64,000 nucleotides of DNA from Rothia aeria (GCA_002355935.1 AP017895.1:744001-808000); one strand, 5' to 3'. Positions 9,426 through 19,826 are shown, counted from the stretch's first letter. Numbers and translations are program-made. The notes: generated by a model not told the origin, from the letters alone.

Positions 9426-11121
9426 ATGACGAACATGTCACTCAATCGGCGCACCCTGCTCACCGGCGCGGTTGCGCTGGGAACCGTCGGTTTGCTTGCC
9501 GCATGCGGTGGTAATAAAAGAACGAGACTAACTCTGCGCTTGGTGCTGGGGACGATATCTCGAAGGCCGTATCATTTAACCCCAAAGACCGTTCGGAACT
9601 CAAAGAAGGCGGCGAGCTACGTCTTGCTTTCGAGGGAATCCCTAAAAATTTTAACCCCTTCAACACCAACGGCTATACTTCAGGCGCCATCGCTATCCAA
9701 GCCGCTATGAACTCAGCGTACGCTGGCGGGTACAAGTATGACTATACGGGTAAGCCCAGCTTAAACACTGATTACATTACGGAGTACAAGGCTGAAACTA
9801 AGAACGGCGTTCAAACCGTTACCTTCAAGATCAACCCCAAGGCAAAGTTCAACGATGGTACCCCCATTGACATTGAATCGGTGCGTGCAGCCCACAGGAT
9901 CTTTACAGCCCCTGCTGGTGAATACCAGGTAACCGACGCTCCCATGTGGAAGCAGGTAAAGAGCGTTGAAGAGAACGGTGACAAGTTCTCGGTCAAGGTC
10001 ACTATGGAAAAGCCCTACTATCCTATTGACGGGGGATTCGTTATTTCCACCTTTATTCACCCTGCGCTGGTGGATAAGAAGCTTTTTAATGACGGGCTCG
10101 TCGACAAGCCTCTCGATAAGTACTGGGCAGGGCCTTTTAAGGTTGAGAACTGGGATGTTTCTCAGAACTCCTTGATCTTGACACGGAACGATAAGTGGTG
10201 GGGCAGAAGCCTCTGCTGGAGAAAATCTCTATTCGTTCTCTGGGTGAGGCAGCCTCTTTGGCAGCATTCAAGAACAGCGAAATTGACGTAATTTCTGCCA
10301 GCTCGCATAATGTCTACGCCGATGTATCAAAGATGTCAAATATTGATATCCGTAAGGGTACTGCGCTGGGTGTTTCAGACTATGAACTTAACCCGGATAA
10401 GATTCCGCTGCCCGTCCGCAAAGCAATTGTGGCGGGTATTAACCGTGAGCAGATTCAGAAGATCCGATTCGAAAAGATCGGGTGGAACGAGAAAGCCCCC
10501 GGGTCTATGTGCTTCCTGCCCCTGCAGGAAGGCTACAAGGACAGCTACCCCACGGAGATTGGTGAGGACGTGGCAAAGAAAATCCTGGAGGACGCTGGCT
10601 ATAAGAAGGACGGCGATTTCTACGCTAAGGACGGCAAGAAAGCGTCGTACGAGCTGTTCACCTTTGGGGATGACCAAGACGTCAAGACGACCTCACAGTT
10701 CTTCTCGGATCAGATGAAGAAGATCGGTATTGAGCTGAAGATAGTGAATCGTGCCAATTCTGAGCTGACGAAGGTCTCAACCGAAAGGTCCTACGGTATT
10801 AAGTCTGCCGGGTACGGCATCACCACCAACCCGGTAGATTCCGCGTACTATTTCTACCGGTCCGAGATTAATAACGGACACGGTAAAGAACTCGATTCCC
10901 TTGCCGATAAGATGATGGCTACGGAAGATTATAAGAAACAGCTTGAGATAGCAACCGAGCTGGAGAAGCGTCACCTCGCTGAGGTCGCTATCTACATCCC
11001 TGTCTCTAACGGCCCCAACTACCAGGCGTGCAAGAAGGGGTTGGCAAACTACGGGCCTCGCCTGTTTGCTACTTCTGCATATGACCCGGATGTATGGATT
11101 AACGCTGGTTGGGAGAAGTAG
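9426..11121 (+). CDS. Peptide-type ABC solute-binding lipoprotein 3 (SBP_bac_5; two frameshifts)
   Basis: Third, more divergent paralogue. The start at ATG 9426 is set by TAGGAG at 9415-9420 and by the signal peptide MTNMSLNRRTLLTGAVAL with lipobox LLAAC (Cys27). A base is missing in the A-run near 9523 (GGNKKNETNSALGAG expected) and another near 10203, where TGGTGGGGCAGAAG should read WWGQKPLL. Between them lie KINPKAKFNDGTPIDIESVR and SLILTRNDKWW. Corrected length is about 565. The C-terminal Cys in YQACKKGLANYGPRLF is conserved with the paralogues. Probably shares the upstream permease. Confidence 0.85.
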
Positions 11122-11149
11122 CCTTTAGGCTAAGCACCTAAAACCGGCC

Positions 11150-11189
11150 AAGCGGGGTTCCACCATGTGTACATGGTGGGACCCCGCTT
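11150..11189 (+). terminator. Terminator after binding protein 3
   Basis: AAGCGGGGTTCCACCATGT pairs with ACATGGTGGGACCCCGCTT. A smaller TTTAGG/CCTAAA repeat sits just before it at 11124-11142. Confidence 0.85.
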
Positions 11190-11411
11190 TATAGTGGGCC
11201 ATTATATTCTAAGGAGGGCACTAGCGACCTTCTGGGATTTCTTGAACGATCTCCACCCACGAATAACACCTTGTAAACCAACCCCGTGCGGCACAAGCAC
11301 TTCCGTATCCTGCGTTGTGTGAGGTGGGAACCTCGGCTGCGATATGATAAGGATTTACTGCACATTCGGTTATCGATTCTCTGGGTGCTTCACAAGGCCT
11401 AGTAAAAACAG

Positions 11412-11457
11412 AAAAAGCCCCCGGCCCTCCCCAACGGTAGGGGAAGGCGGGGGCTTT
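11412..11457 (-). terminator. Terminator of the PTS gene
   Basis: AAAAAGCCCCCGGCCCTCCCC pairs with GGGGAAGGCGGGGGCTTTT. On the minus strand it follows the PTS stop by 17 bases and ends in a U-tract. Confidence 0.9.
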
Positions 11458-11473
11458 TATCGGGTCCGTAGGG

Positions 11474-13561
11474 CTACTTTGTAGTCACCCGAATAACTGT
11501 AGACTCAGGCGTTGCTGCGCCAGGCAAGCCCTCAACATCGGCGAACTTATTCGTATTCGTGATCAGTACCGGGGTGATGAGCGGATAGCCCGCCTCTTTA
11601 ATGACGGCCGGGTCAAAGGTCAGCAGCTCTTGGCCAGCCTTCACGGAATCGCCCTTAGCAACTTTCACCTCAAAGCCTTTACCGTCAAGCTGAACGGTAT
11701 CCAGGCCCACATGAACGAGCATCTCAACACCGTTCTCGAACTTCAGGCCCACGGCGTGGCCCGACGGCAGAGTGGCGCTCACCTTTGCATCAGCCGGAGC
11801 CACCACGGCGGTACCGGTCGGCTCAATGGCCACACCCTTACCCAGCTTACCTGAGGCAAATACCGGGTCAGGCACCTCTTCCAGCGCCACAGCCTTACCC
11901 TCCAGGGGGGCAGTCAGCTCATACACAGTGCCGGACTCAACCGCAGGCTTTGCCGGGGCTGCCTTTGCGGCAGCTGCTGCTGCGGTGTCAGTCTTTTTCG
12001 CGGTGTCTGACTCATCGGCGCCAGCGGCCTTAGGTTCACCCTCAGACCCGGTCTCGGCAGCGGCCTGCCCGTCTTTCTTTGAGCTCGACTCATACCCAAA
12101 CAGCAGCACGCCGGTCATTGCACCGAAGAAAGCAATTGCCAAGCCCAGAGCATACAGGGCGGAAGGCTGCATCGCGGGGATCGACAGGAGCGAGGTGAAG
12201 GCGAAAGCGTGCGACTTGACCCCCAGCAGTGAGATGGTAGCACCGCCGACCACAGCCGGTACCAGAATGAGGGGGATAACCCGCTTGTAGCGCAGAACCA
12301 CACCGTAGAGGGAAGGCTCGGAAATACCGCCGAGCAGACCGGACATAGAAGCACCCACCGCAGTCTGGCGAAGCTCCTTATTCCGTGAAGCCCGAATAGC
12401 AACACCGGTGACCGCGCCGAAGACGGCGAAGTTGTACGCGCCCATGGGGGACTGGATGAAGTCGGTGCCCAAGGTCTGCAGGTTATTAATCATCACGGCG
12501 TTCAGCGGCCAGTGCAGGCCCAGCGGCACCATGAACAGGTACAGACCCGCGATCAGCGCACCCACAGCCCCCGGAGCTACATCGTTAACATTCTTCAGGA
12601 AGTCAGAGATGCCCATAGCCACGCCAATACCGATGGGGCCCACCACGAAGGCAGTTACGGGCACCAGAATAATAACGGAAAGCATGGGGACGAAGACCAT
12701 CTGCAGCATATTCGGGATGATCTTCTTCAGCAGACGCTCCAGAGGTGCCAAGAGGGCAACCGCCAGCAGGGGCGGGAACACCTGGCCGGTGTAATCATAG
12801 GCGTACAGTGGCAGGTGCAGGCCCATAATGGGCACATCAAGCATCTTAGTATGCTCGTCAGCAAGTTTGGTGAGGTTCTGGAAGGTACCGGTCATCAGCG
12901 CCGCCGGAATAGCAGCGCCAACCCACATATTCGCGCCCAAACGCTTTGCGGCGGTTGCGCCAAGCATAATGGGCATGAAGTTCAGTACCGACAGCGCGGC
13001 CGCCTTGATGATATACCAGAAAGCGAACTGCTTCATCCATTCGGCTTCGAGCGCCTTAATGGCGTCTTTATCAGAAAGGCGCGGCCCGTTCACAATATCG
13101 ATGTTCACACTCTGACCGGTCAGGTCAGTGTACTGACCGAAGAAGCCGAACTGCTGCAGGAACACGATCAGGGTCAGAATCATGGAGGTGCCCAACAGCG
13201 CCCACAGCAGGGGACGGAAGGAATCGGAGAGCACATCGAAAACATTCGTCAGCCAGCCAGCCTTTTTACCGCCGGATGATTTAGCCTTGGAGTCATCATC
13301 CTCACCCAAGTTCTTCATACCCGGTAAGGTCAGCATCTCGTTATAGACCGCCTCAACGCGGTCACCAAGTACCACCTGAGTCTGACCAGACTGCTCAATA
13401 ATCGACAGCACCCCGGGCAGGTTCTCAATCTTGGTGCGGTCCACCTTCTCATTCGAAGATGGGGTAACACGCAAACGTGTTGCGCAGTGCGTAAAATGGG
13501 CGATATTCTCGGGGCCGCCTAGGCCCTGAAGAATCTTCTCGCCAAGCTCGTGGTTCTTCAC
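11474..13561 (-). CDS. PTS beta-glucoside-type EIIBCA permease
   Basis: Three-domain sugar phosphotransferase transporter of 695 residues. EIIB is at the N-terminus with phospho-Cys26 in HFTHCATRLRVTP. The EIIC membrane domain spans about 100-480, with many hydrophobic helices and GGISEPSLYGVVLRYKR. A long Ala/Lys/Glu-rich linker follows (about 490-550), then a glucose-type EIIA domain with phospho-His617 (MLVHVGLDTVQL). The order B-C-A and the EIIB motif fit the beta-glucoside/sucrose/trehalose branch; the actual sugar is not determinable here. No phospho-glucosidase or BglG-type antiterminator gene is adjacent, but the leader at 13638-13698 could form alternative hairpins. Intact frame. Confidence 0.9.
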   Translation of the reverse strand: MKNHELGEKILQGLGGPENIAHFTHCATRLRVTPSSNEKVDRTKIENLPGVLSIIEQSGQTQVVLGDRVEAVYNEMLTLPGMKNLGEDDDSKAKSSGGKKAGWLTNVFDVLSDSFRPLLWALLGTSMILTLIVFLQQFGFFGQYTDLTGQSVNIDIVNGPRLSDKDAIKALEAEWMKQFAFWYIIKAAALSVLNFMPIMLGATAAKRLGANMWVGAAIPAALMTGTFQNLTKLADEHTKMLDVPIMGLHLPLYAYDYTGQVFPPLLAVALLAPLERLLKKIIPNMLQMVFVPMLSVIILVPVTAFVVGPIGIGVAMGISDFLKNVNDVAPGAVGALIAGLYLFMVPLGLHWPLNAVMINNLQTLGTDFIQSPMGAYNFAVFGAVTGVAIRASRNKELRQTAVGASMSGLLGGISEPSLYGVVLRYKRVIPLILVPAVVGGATISLLGVKSHAFAFTSLLSIPAMQPSALYALGLAIAFFGAMTGVLLFGYESSSKKDGQAAAETGSEGEPKAAGADESDTAKKTDTAAAAAAKAAPAKPAVESGTVYELTAPLEGKAVALEEVPDPVFASGKLGKGVAIEPTGTAVVAPADAKVSATLPSGHAVGLKFENGVEMLVHVGLDTVQLDGKGFEVKVAKGDSVKAGQELLTFDPAVIKEAGYPLITPVLITNTNKFADVEGLPGAATPESTVIRVTTK

Positions 13562-13637
13562 GGTTCATCCCTTGGATAATTAGCGATATTGTCTGTGCGG
13601 GCTGTTGTCAAAAGATGCAACCTGGAAAACAAAAAAG

Positions 13638-13698
13638 ACCCGAGTCAGCTCCTTCACCGTGCGCAACACCCGTATAAGGGTGCCCGAATACACGGGTG
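13638..13698 (-). promoter_or_regulatory. Attenuator-like leader of the PTS gene
   Basis: On the minus strand ACCCGTGT (13690-13697) can pair either with the nearby ACGGGTG (stem 13667-13675 with 13688-13698) or with ACTCGGGT (13638-13645), which is followed directly by TCTTTTTT. The two hairpins share a strand and exclude each other, as in antitermination leaders. It ends about 70 bases before the PTS start. The remainder of the 13562-13951 gap shows no gene. Confidence 0.4.
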
Positions 13699-13951
13699 CC
13701 ACCAACGTAAAATACGCCCAGCAGCGGAGTAACTCAGGTCTTGCCTGCCAAACCAGTAACAACCCTGTGCTAAAGGCTGTTCAAAACAACCTTAAGTTTT
13801 ATTCAGTACTGTAATCGGTTTTGCCTCAGAAAGCAAGAAGAACCAAAAACTACACACAGACCCACAGGCGCGGCAAAATCCAGACACGCCGTGCATCCGT
13901 GCACCCGCTAAGATGCACAAACACACGGCGTGCTCACCAAAGCCCCAGTTG

Positions 13952-16507
13952 CTACTTCTGCGGGAAGAACCGCAGAGGCGCCACCTCAAGGTCTGGGTAA
14001 TGACGCTTCTGCCAGCGGCGCGAGCGGTGCGCATTCACCTCAATCAGCACCGCCCCTAAAACACCAGCACCCACCGACAGCCACAACAATAGCGCCGACG
14101 GAGCCTCAAACTGGTGGTACCGCACCAAAACCGGAACCAATAACGCCGCAAAGAATACGGCAAGCAGCGCCCCAAACAGCAGGATACGTGCCTTGTTAAA
14201 CGGCCTAGCCACTGCCGCAAGGTTCCACAATCCCATAATCACCAGGGTGATAAAAGAAGCAGTCTGCACCTGCCGCATATCGGTTCCCGGGAACACCAGA
14301 AGCGCCGCCAAATTCACGGTCAGAAGCATCGCCACCACGATAATAGAGTTCGGAACCGTATAGTTCAGAACACGGTGCAAAAACCCCGGAACATAGCGGC
14401 GTGAATTCGGCAGCAGTGCCAGCGCGAAAGAGGATGCCCCAACAATCAGGAAATCCGCGGTCGAGTATTGGCGGGGTAAGAACGGGAAGATCAGGCCCAT
14501 CAGACCGAAGACCACACCCAGCAGGATCGCAAAGCCCGTCTTGGTCAGGAACAGGTTCGCCACCATTTCAATGTTCGCAATCACCTGGCGGCCTTGCTCC
14601 AAGGCGGCGGGAAGTGAAGAGAACTTGCCGTCCAGAAGCACCAGGCGCGAGACGGCTTTCGTCGCGGGTGCCGCGTTACCCATCGCAATACCAAGGTTGG
14701 CGTGTTTGAGGGCAAGCGCATCGTTAATACCGTCGCCGGTCATTGCCACGACGTGCCCTTGCTCTTTGAGCGAGATCACCATGTTCTTCTTCTGCTCAGG
14801 CGAAACACGGCCAAAGATATTATGGGTTGCGGCAGCCTCGGCGAGTTCGGGACCGTCTTCCGGCAGGGTAGAGGCATCAATCGCGCCCGCAGAAATATCC
14901 ATGCCGGCGGTCTTCGCAGCTGCCTGCACGGTGTACGGGTTGTCACCGGAGAACACTTTGAGGGTTACGCCCTGGCGCCCAAAATACTCCACAATCTCGG
15001 GGGCATCAGCGCGCACATTCTCACGGAAAATCACGAACAGCACAGGCGTGTGATCGGTCGGTATGCGCTGCACCGGGTTGCCGTCATCGTTACGCACCAC
15101 TGCGGAGGCATGCGCCAAAACCATAGTGCGCAGCCCCAAAGACGCCAGCTCAGCGGCGCGCTCACGCTCAATAGTGCCCTGATCCAAAAGCGCCTCGGGG
15201 GCGCCCAGCAGCCACGCCCCTGATGAGGTGAACTCAACCGCGCTAAAACGTAGCGCCGAAGAAAACGGAACCACTCCGCTGGTCTTCTCAGCAGGCGCAT
15301 TCGCAAAACCGCCGGTGAGCGCTTTTGCTGTAGGGTTCGCGTTCTCGTCGGCACCGAACCATGCCAGCGCCTCATCCCAGCCCTTCGGCAAGGACTCGCG
15401 CCACTGGTCGCCCTCCGGTGCCTCGGTCTGGGCCGGGGTGCTCAACGGGCGCACCGAATCGAAAATCACGCCGCCCTCAGTCAGGGTCCCAGTCTTATCG
15501 AAGCACACCGTATCCACGCGGGCGAGCACCTCAACAGCTGGCTGCTCCTGCACCAAAATATTGTGTTTACGTCCCAGCGCCACCGCCGCCGCCGCGAACG
15601 CCAGGGTGGTCATGAGCGCCAACCCCTGCGGAATCATTGACGCCACCGAAGAGACCACCGCGATAGCGACGTTCTCCCATAGCCCATCACGGTTCACAAC
15701 TTCAAGGCCACCTGCGGCACGCACCTGGCCCCACAGCACGATCGGGATAATGACGGCAAGGCCGAAAGTAATCCACCGCACCACGCGGTCGAGCGCATCA
15801 CGCAGCTCAGACTGGATGCGGGAGAACTGGCGCGCCTCATCAGAGATTTTGCTCGCCCGCGACTGAGCCCCCACAGCCTGCAGCAGCACGCGGCCGGTAC
15901 CGGCCAACACACTGGATGCTGAGAGGACCATATCGCCAGGACGTTTAGCAATCGGGTCATTCTCGCCGGTGAGCAGAGACTCATCCAGCTCCATCGAATC
16001 AGAGGTCAGCACCACCGCATCTGCAGGCACCTGGTCTCCACGTTTGAGCACCACCACGTCGCCCTCAACCAGGGTCTCCATAGGGACCTCGGACAGCTTG
16101 CCGTCACGCACCACAGACACCGGGGCACGATCCAGCAGAGAAATCCGGTCAAGCTCAAGTTTTGCCTTGTACTCCTGCACAAAGCCAATAATGACGTTCG
16201 CTACCACCGCGAATAAGAACAGCAAATCTGCCCAACGTTGGTACAGAATCACGACCAGCCCGCACAGCCCCAGCACCAGGTTAAACACCGTAAACAGGTG
16301 CGCCCGCATAATACTCCACAGGGTGCGGGAAGACTTATTGTTCTGTGTGTTTACCTTCCCTGCTGCGACGGCACGTTCAACCTCGGCCGTGCTCAGCCCA
16401 CAGGATGCAAGCTCCGCAGAGCCATTATGGGCATCCGCCGAGTACTCGGGAACAAAACCTGCGGTCGCAGAATCCGCTGTTGATGTACTCTGCGGCTTGG
16501 AACTCAT
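13952..16507 (-). CDS. Cation-transporting P-type ATPase (CtpE-like)
   Basis: Ion-pumping membrane ATPase of about 851 residues. Counting from the chosen start, the actuator loop has LTGEND (179-184), the M4 kink is IPQGL (292-296), the phosphorylated Asp337 lies in CFDKTGTLTEGG, and the hinge is TGDGINDALALKHANLGIAMG. No N-terminal heavy-metal-binding domain and no CPx motif, so it is not a copper/cadmium pump. Overall layout resembles actinobacterial CtpE, reported as a calcium pump; the ion is inferred. The open frame extends 9 codons upstream to a GTG, but AAGGAGA sits 9 bases before the ATG at 16507, which is therefore preferred. Confidence 0.85.
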   Translation of the reverse strand: MSSKPQSTSTADSATAGFVPEYSADAHNGSAELASCGLSTAEVERAVAAGKVNTQNNKSSRTLWSIMRAHLFTVFNLVLGLCGLVVILYQRWADLLFLFAVVANVIIGFVQEYKAKLELDRISLLDRAPVSVVRDGKLSEVPMETLVEGDVVVLKRGDQVPADAVVLTSDSMELDESLLTGENDPIAKRPGDMVLSASSVLAGTGRVLLQAVGAQSRASKISDEARQFSRIQSELRDALDRVVRWITFGLAVIIPIVLWGQVRAAGGLEVVNRDGLWENVAIAVVSSVASMIPQGLALMTTLAFAAAAVALGRKHNILVQEQPAVEVLARVDTVCFDKTGTLTEGGVIFDSVRPLSTPAQTEAPEGDQWRESLPKGWDEALAWFGADENANPTAKALTGGFANAPAEKTSGVVPFSSALRFSAVEFTSSGAWLLGAPEALLDQGTIERERAAELASLGLRTMVLAHASAVVRNDDGNPVQRIPTDHTPVLFVIFRENVRADAPEIVEYFGRQGVTLKVFSGDNPYTVQAAAKTAGMDISAGAIDASTLPEDGPELAEAAATHNIFGRVSPEQKKNMVISLKEQGHVVAMTGDGINDALALKHANLGIAMGNAAPATKAVSRLVLLDGKFSSLPAALEQGRQVIANIEMVANLFLTKTGFAILLGVVFGLMGLIFPFLPRQYSTADFLIVGASSFALALLPNSRRYVPGFLHRVLNYTVPNSIIVVAMLLTVNLAALLVFPGTDMRQVQTASFITLVIMGLWNLAAVARPFNKARILLFGALLAVFFAALLVPVLVRYHQFEAPSALLLWLSVGAGVLGAVLIEVNAHRSRRWQKRHYPDLEVAPLRFFPQK

Positions 16508-16610
16508 GAACCAGTACTCTCCTTCAAAGGCCACGGGCCTCTACCGACCCGCTACTCAGGCGGCAAAGCTTATTTTTCAGTCTATCGGTTCAATGGGCAT
16601 AAAAGGTAAT

Positions 16611-16651
16611 CCCGCTCCCTGTGTGTTTCCTGAAAACACGCGGGAAGTGGG
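16611..16651 (-). terminator. Terminator after the heme ABC operon
   Basis: CCCGCTCCCTGTGTGTTT pairs, with mismatches, with AAACACGCGGGAAGTGGG, 44 bases beyond the hmuV-like stop on the minus strand. Confidence 0.5.
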
Positions 16652-16694
16652 GGATATTCCTTATGCAGAATAGATAATGTGGGGTGGGCTCCTG

Positions 16695-17459
16695 CTACCT
16701 AAGCGGCAGAATCAACAAACGCCCCGTCACAGGATGCTTCAAAACCTCAATCGGATATCCATAAACCTCACTCAACCGCTGCGCCGTACACACCTGCTCA
16801 GGGGAACCAACACACACCACCCGGCCCTGCTGCAAAAGCACAATACGGTCAGAATATGCAGCGGCAACATCCAAATCATGCAGCACCGTCAACACCCCGG
16901 CCCCTTCCGACGCCAGGTCACGAGCACTTTTGAGAGTCTGCTCCTGATGCCTAATATCCAGTGCCGCCGTCGGCTCATCCAAAAGCAGCAGGGGAGTCTG
17001 CTGCGCAAACACGCGCGCCAGATGCGCCCGCCCGCTCTCACCGCCAGAAAGAGTCGTAATATCCCGCTCAGCGAACTGGGCCACCTCTGTGCGGATCATC
17101 ATCTGCTCAATAACAGCTTCGTCCTCATCAATGCGGATGGTGCCGCGCCACGGAGTGCGGCCCATCGCCACCACCTCACGCACCGTATACGAAAACGCCA
17201 CCTGAGTCTTCTGCAGCAGCACAGCTCGGCGACGCGCCAGATCCCGTGGAGAATACGAACTCGTCAAGGCGCCATCAAGCTGCACCACCCCAGAATCCTG
17301 TTTCACATCCCCAGCAATTACCGACAACAAGGTAGACTTACCCGCACCGTTCGGGCCAATTAGTGAGACCACCTCGTTCGCGTGCACCTCAAATGAAATA
17401 TCCTCAAGGATGCGCCGAGACCCCACCGAGTACGAAATGTTTTCGACCCGCAGCATCAC
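16695..17459 (-). CDS. hmuV: Heme/iron ABC transporter ATPase (HmuV type)
   Basis: Cytoplasmic ATPase of a FecCD-type importer, 254 residues. Walker A is GPNGAGKST (35-43), the Q-loop is VLLQKTQVAFSY, the signature LSGGE is in TTLSGGESGRAHLARVF, Walker B is LLLLDEPTAALD and the switch His is in VLHDLDVAA. Overlaps the permease by 4 bases and is last in the operon hmuT-hmuU-hmuV. Assignment to heme rather than siderophore rests on the adjoining HtaA protein and heme oxygenase. Confidence 0.88.
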   Translation of the reverse strand: MMLRVENISYSVGSRRILEDISFEVHANEVVSLIGPNGAGKSTLLSVIAGDVKQDSGVVQLDGALTSSYSPRDLARRRAVLLQKTQVAFSYTVREVVAMGRTPWRGTIRIDEDEAVIEQMMIRTEVAQFAERDITTLSGGESGRAHLARVFAQQTPLLLLDEPTAALDIRHQEQTLKSARDLASEGAGVLTVLHDLDVAAAYSDRIVLLQQGRVVCVGSPEQVCTAQRLSEVYGYPIEVLKHPVTGRLLILPLR

Positions 17460-18605
17460 ACACCGCCCTTACGCATCGACCGGCGGAGCAAGAAAAAGAA
17501 CGTAGGCCCACCCACCAGTGCCGTGAAAATACCGATCGGCATATCGGAGAACGGGATAAGCGTGCGCGCCACCAAATCAGAGAGAGACACCAGCAGCGCC
17601 CCGCCCAGTGCAGAAGCCGGCAGCAGCACCCTATTCGACGGCCCCAACAGCAGCCGCAGCAGGTGCGGAATAATCAGGCCCACAAACGCAATAATGCCCG
17701 AATGCGCCACCGCCGCACCCGTCAAAAGAGCTGTTGCCGCGATAGCCAGCATTCTCAGACGCTCAACATTCACCCCGAATGCTGTGCTGCGCGCTCGCCC
17801 AGCGCCAAAAGGTCAAGTTTCCCGGAGATCATGAAACAGGCCAGTAGCGCCGCGACCACAACAAACCACATATTCGATAATGATGTCCAGCTGGCTCGGT
17901 TCAGCGACCCCATCTGCCAGAATACGATCTCGTCACGGCTGGTGCTGTCAGCAACATAAACACAGAACGCGATAGCCGCGTTCGCAACCGCTGTTACCGC
18001 AATACCGGTTAGGATCATTGACACCACCTGCGAGCGTCCACCCGAGCGGGAGAGAACATACACCAATACTGTGGCGGTTAGCGCCCCAACGAAGGCGAAG
18101 GTCGATACCGCAAACGTGTCCCTCAACTGGGGGCCCAGCACAATAGCCAGGCAGGCACCCACAGCTGCACCTGAAGAAATACCAACCACTCCCGGCTCAG
18201 CCAGCGGGTTGCCAAACACCGCCTGCATAACAGCCCCGAGCAGCCCAATGCAGCGCCCACGAACAGGGCTAAAAGCACGCGCGGGAAACGCACATTCCAC
18301 AGGGTGCTGTCAGCGATCGCCCACTCCTGCTGTGGCGGGATGAAACCCCATTTGCGGGCGAACGAGGCAAGCACCTGGTCGGTGGGAATATTATATTGGC
18401 CCAGCCCGGCTGACACTATGGTGACAGCCACGAGGGTCACAACCAGTACCGAAAGCGTCACAACCGCGCGGGTACGTCGGGGGTTCGTGTATTTTGGGGC
18501 CCCAGCACCCACGGGTTTCTGCACCTTGGTGAGGTCCACTTCGTCGGCTGGCCGCTGCCGGGCTGTTTCTGAGGTAACCGCTAAGTCCTCTGCTACGTGT
18601 TCCAC
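17456..18605 (-). CDS. hmuU: Heme/iron ABC transporter permease (HmuU type; two frameshifts)
   Basis: FecCD-family permease. It starts at GTG 18605 (overlapping the hmuT stop by one base) with a Pro/Lys-rich cytosolic lead, then a helix TRAVVTLSVLVVTLVAVTIV and the family segment QEWAIADSTLWNVRFPR. A base is missing near 18245 (should continue GAALGLLGAVMQAVFGNPLAEPG) and another near 17778 in a G-run (AAQHSGVNVERLR). The last part holds AHSGIIAFVGLIIPHLLRLLLG and IGIFTALVGGPTFFFLLRR, both typical of FecCD proteins. Corrected length is about 383. Confidence 0.85.
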
Positions 18606-19768
18606 TACTGTCCTTCTGGGGCGTAGATGGCTTTCGCCAGCGATAGCAGGACTGCTGGGGTGTTCGGGCCAAACGAGAGGATCTGACCGTCATCCATATC
18701 TACAATGCGCCGGTTCTTACCTGCGGTGGTCTGCTCCACTCCCGGGCGGGACACCAGCCCGTCCACGCCGCCAGTGGATTTAAGGCCGCGGCTCATGACC
18801 AGAATAAGGTCTGGGTTCAGCTTTACCAGTGCCTCAGCGTTGGCCATTGTCATCTCTTTAATCCCGTTCTCGGCGGCAACACCTCGACCGCCTACGGCAG
18901 TGATCAGCTCATCTGCGCCGTAGCCGTCTCCAAGCACGAAGAACACTCCCGAGTTACCGCGCACATACAGAAAAGCCATCGACAGGCGCTGATCTCCCTG
19001 CGGCGCGACTTCCTTCAAAGTGGTGGTTGCGTAGTCAAGGTCTTTTTGGATGCGTTCAGCCACCGTATTCCCCGCCTCCTGCACGCCGAGGGCCTGCGCC
19101 ACCAGCTTGAGCTGGGGAATAATGAGGTTCATTTTACGATTCGTGTCGGTCAGTACCACCGTAATACCGGAGCTTTCCAGTTTCTGCGCCGCATCACGTG
19201 AAGAAGCTGACGAGTCGAGGAACACCACGTCTGGTTTGGCGGAGAGAATAGCCTCAACGTTGAGATCGTGCCCGTTCTGAGTCATAACCGGAAGCTTCGA
19301 GAGCGACTGCTCCGTGTTAGAGACTGTACGCCCCACCAGTCGTCCGCCCAAGCCGAGAGCTATCACATCCTGTGTCAGAGTCCCGTACGTATCGAGGGCC
19401 AGGATGCGTTCCGCTGACTTAACAGTCACCTCTTTACCGGTGTAGTCCTTAAAAGTTACCGGCAGCTGCGGGGTGGGGGTGTCCACCATTGCCTGCACCT
19501 CGGGGGTGTTCTTTGCGCTTGAGGGGCCGGTCACTTCTTTCGGGTGAGCGGCCTTGCCGTCTTTAAGTTGTTGGGCTAGTTCAGCGAGGACAGCGCTGCT
19601 TTGTTCCTCACTAACTATCGTCTGTGATGAGGCGGCATTATTCGGGTTCTGGGTACCGATGCCGCACGCGGATAGGGTGAAAAGCAAAGCCGCCATCATG
19701 AGGGCAGCAATTTTCTGTGAGAAACAGCTGGGGGCTTTGATGCCGCTCACTAGTGAATGGATAAACAT
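18605..19768 (-). CDS. hmuT: Heme-binding lipoprotein of the ABC importer (HmuT type)
   Basis: Substrate-binding lipoprotein of 387 residues. The signal peptide has lipobox LSAC (TLSACGIGT) about 34 residues in. The fold is the two-lobe PeripBP_2 class (RILALDTYGTLTQDVIALGLGGRLVGRT, KPDVVFLDSS, NPDLILVMSRG). The role is to pass heme from the surface HtaA protein to HmuUV. First gene of hmuTUV; its stop overlaps the permease start. No DtxR-like palindrome was seen in the 113-base gap upstream, so it may be read through from or regulated with htaA. Confidence 0.87.
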   Translation of the reverse strand: MFIHSLVSGIKAPSCFSQKIAALMMAALLFTLSACGIGTQNPNNAASSQTIVSEEQSSAVLAELAQQLKDGKAAHPKEVTGPSSAKNTPEVQAMVDTPTPQLPVTFKDYTGKEVTVKSAERILALDTYGTLTQDVIALGLGGRLVGRTVSNTEQSLSKLPVMTQNGHDLNVEAILSAKPDVVFLDSSASSRDAAQKLESSGITVVLTDTNRKMNLIIPQLKLVAQALGVQEAGNTVAERIQKDLDYATTTLKEVAPQGDQRLSMAFLYVRGNSGVFFVLGDGYGADELITAVGGRGVAAENGIKEMTMANAEALVKLNPDLILVMSRGLKSTGGVDGLVSRPGVEQTTAGKNRRIVDMDDGQILSFGPNTPAVLLSLAKAIYAPEGQ

Positions 19769-19826
19769 ACGAGTTCACTCTCAAAAATATTGCGAATAGT
19801 GTGAATAATGATGCGAAATAAGTTGA

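Noticed and set aside
5107-11121. Reading the split binding proteins as pseudogenes
   Set aside because: Each break is one missing base, and the paralogues show the intact codons at the same point, so sequence error is more likely than decay.
12512-13279. 255-codon open frame opposite the PTS gene
   Set aside because: It is antisense to a well-supported EIIC domain, has no ribosome site and is rich in His/Gln/Arg, typical of a shadow frame in GC-rich coding DNA.
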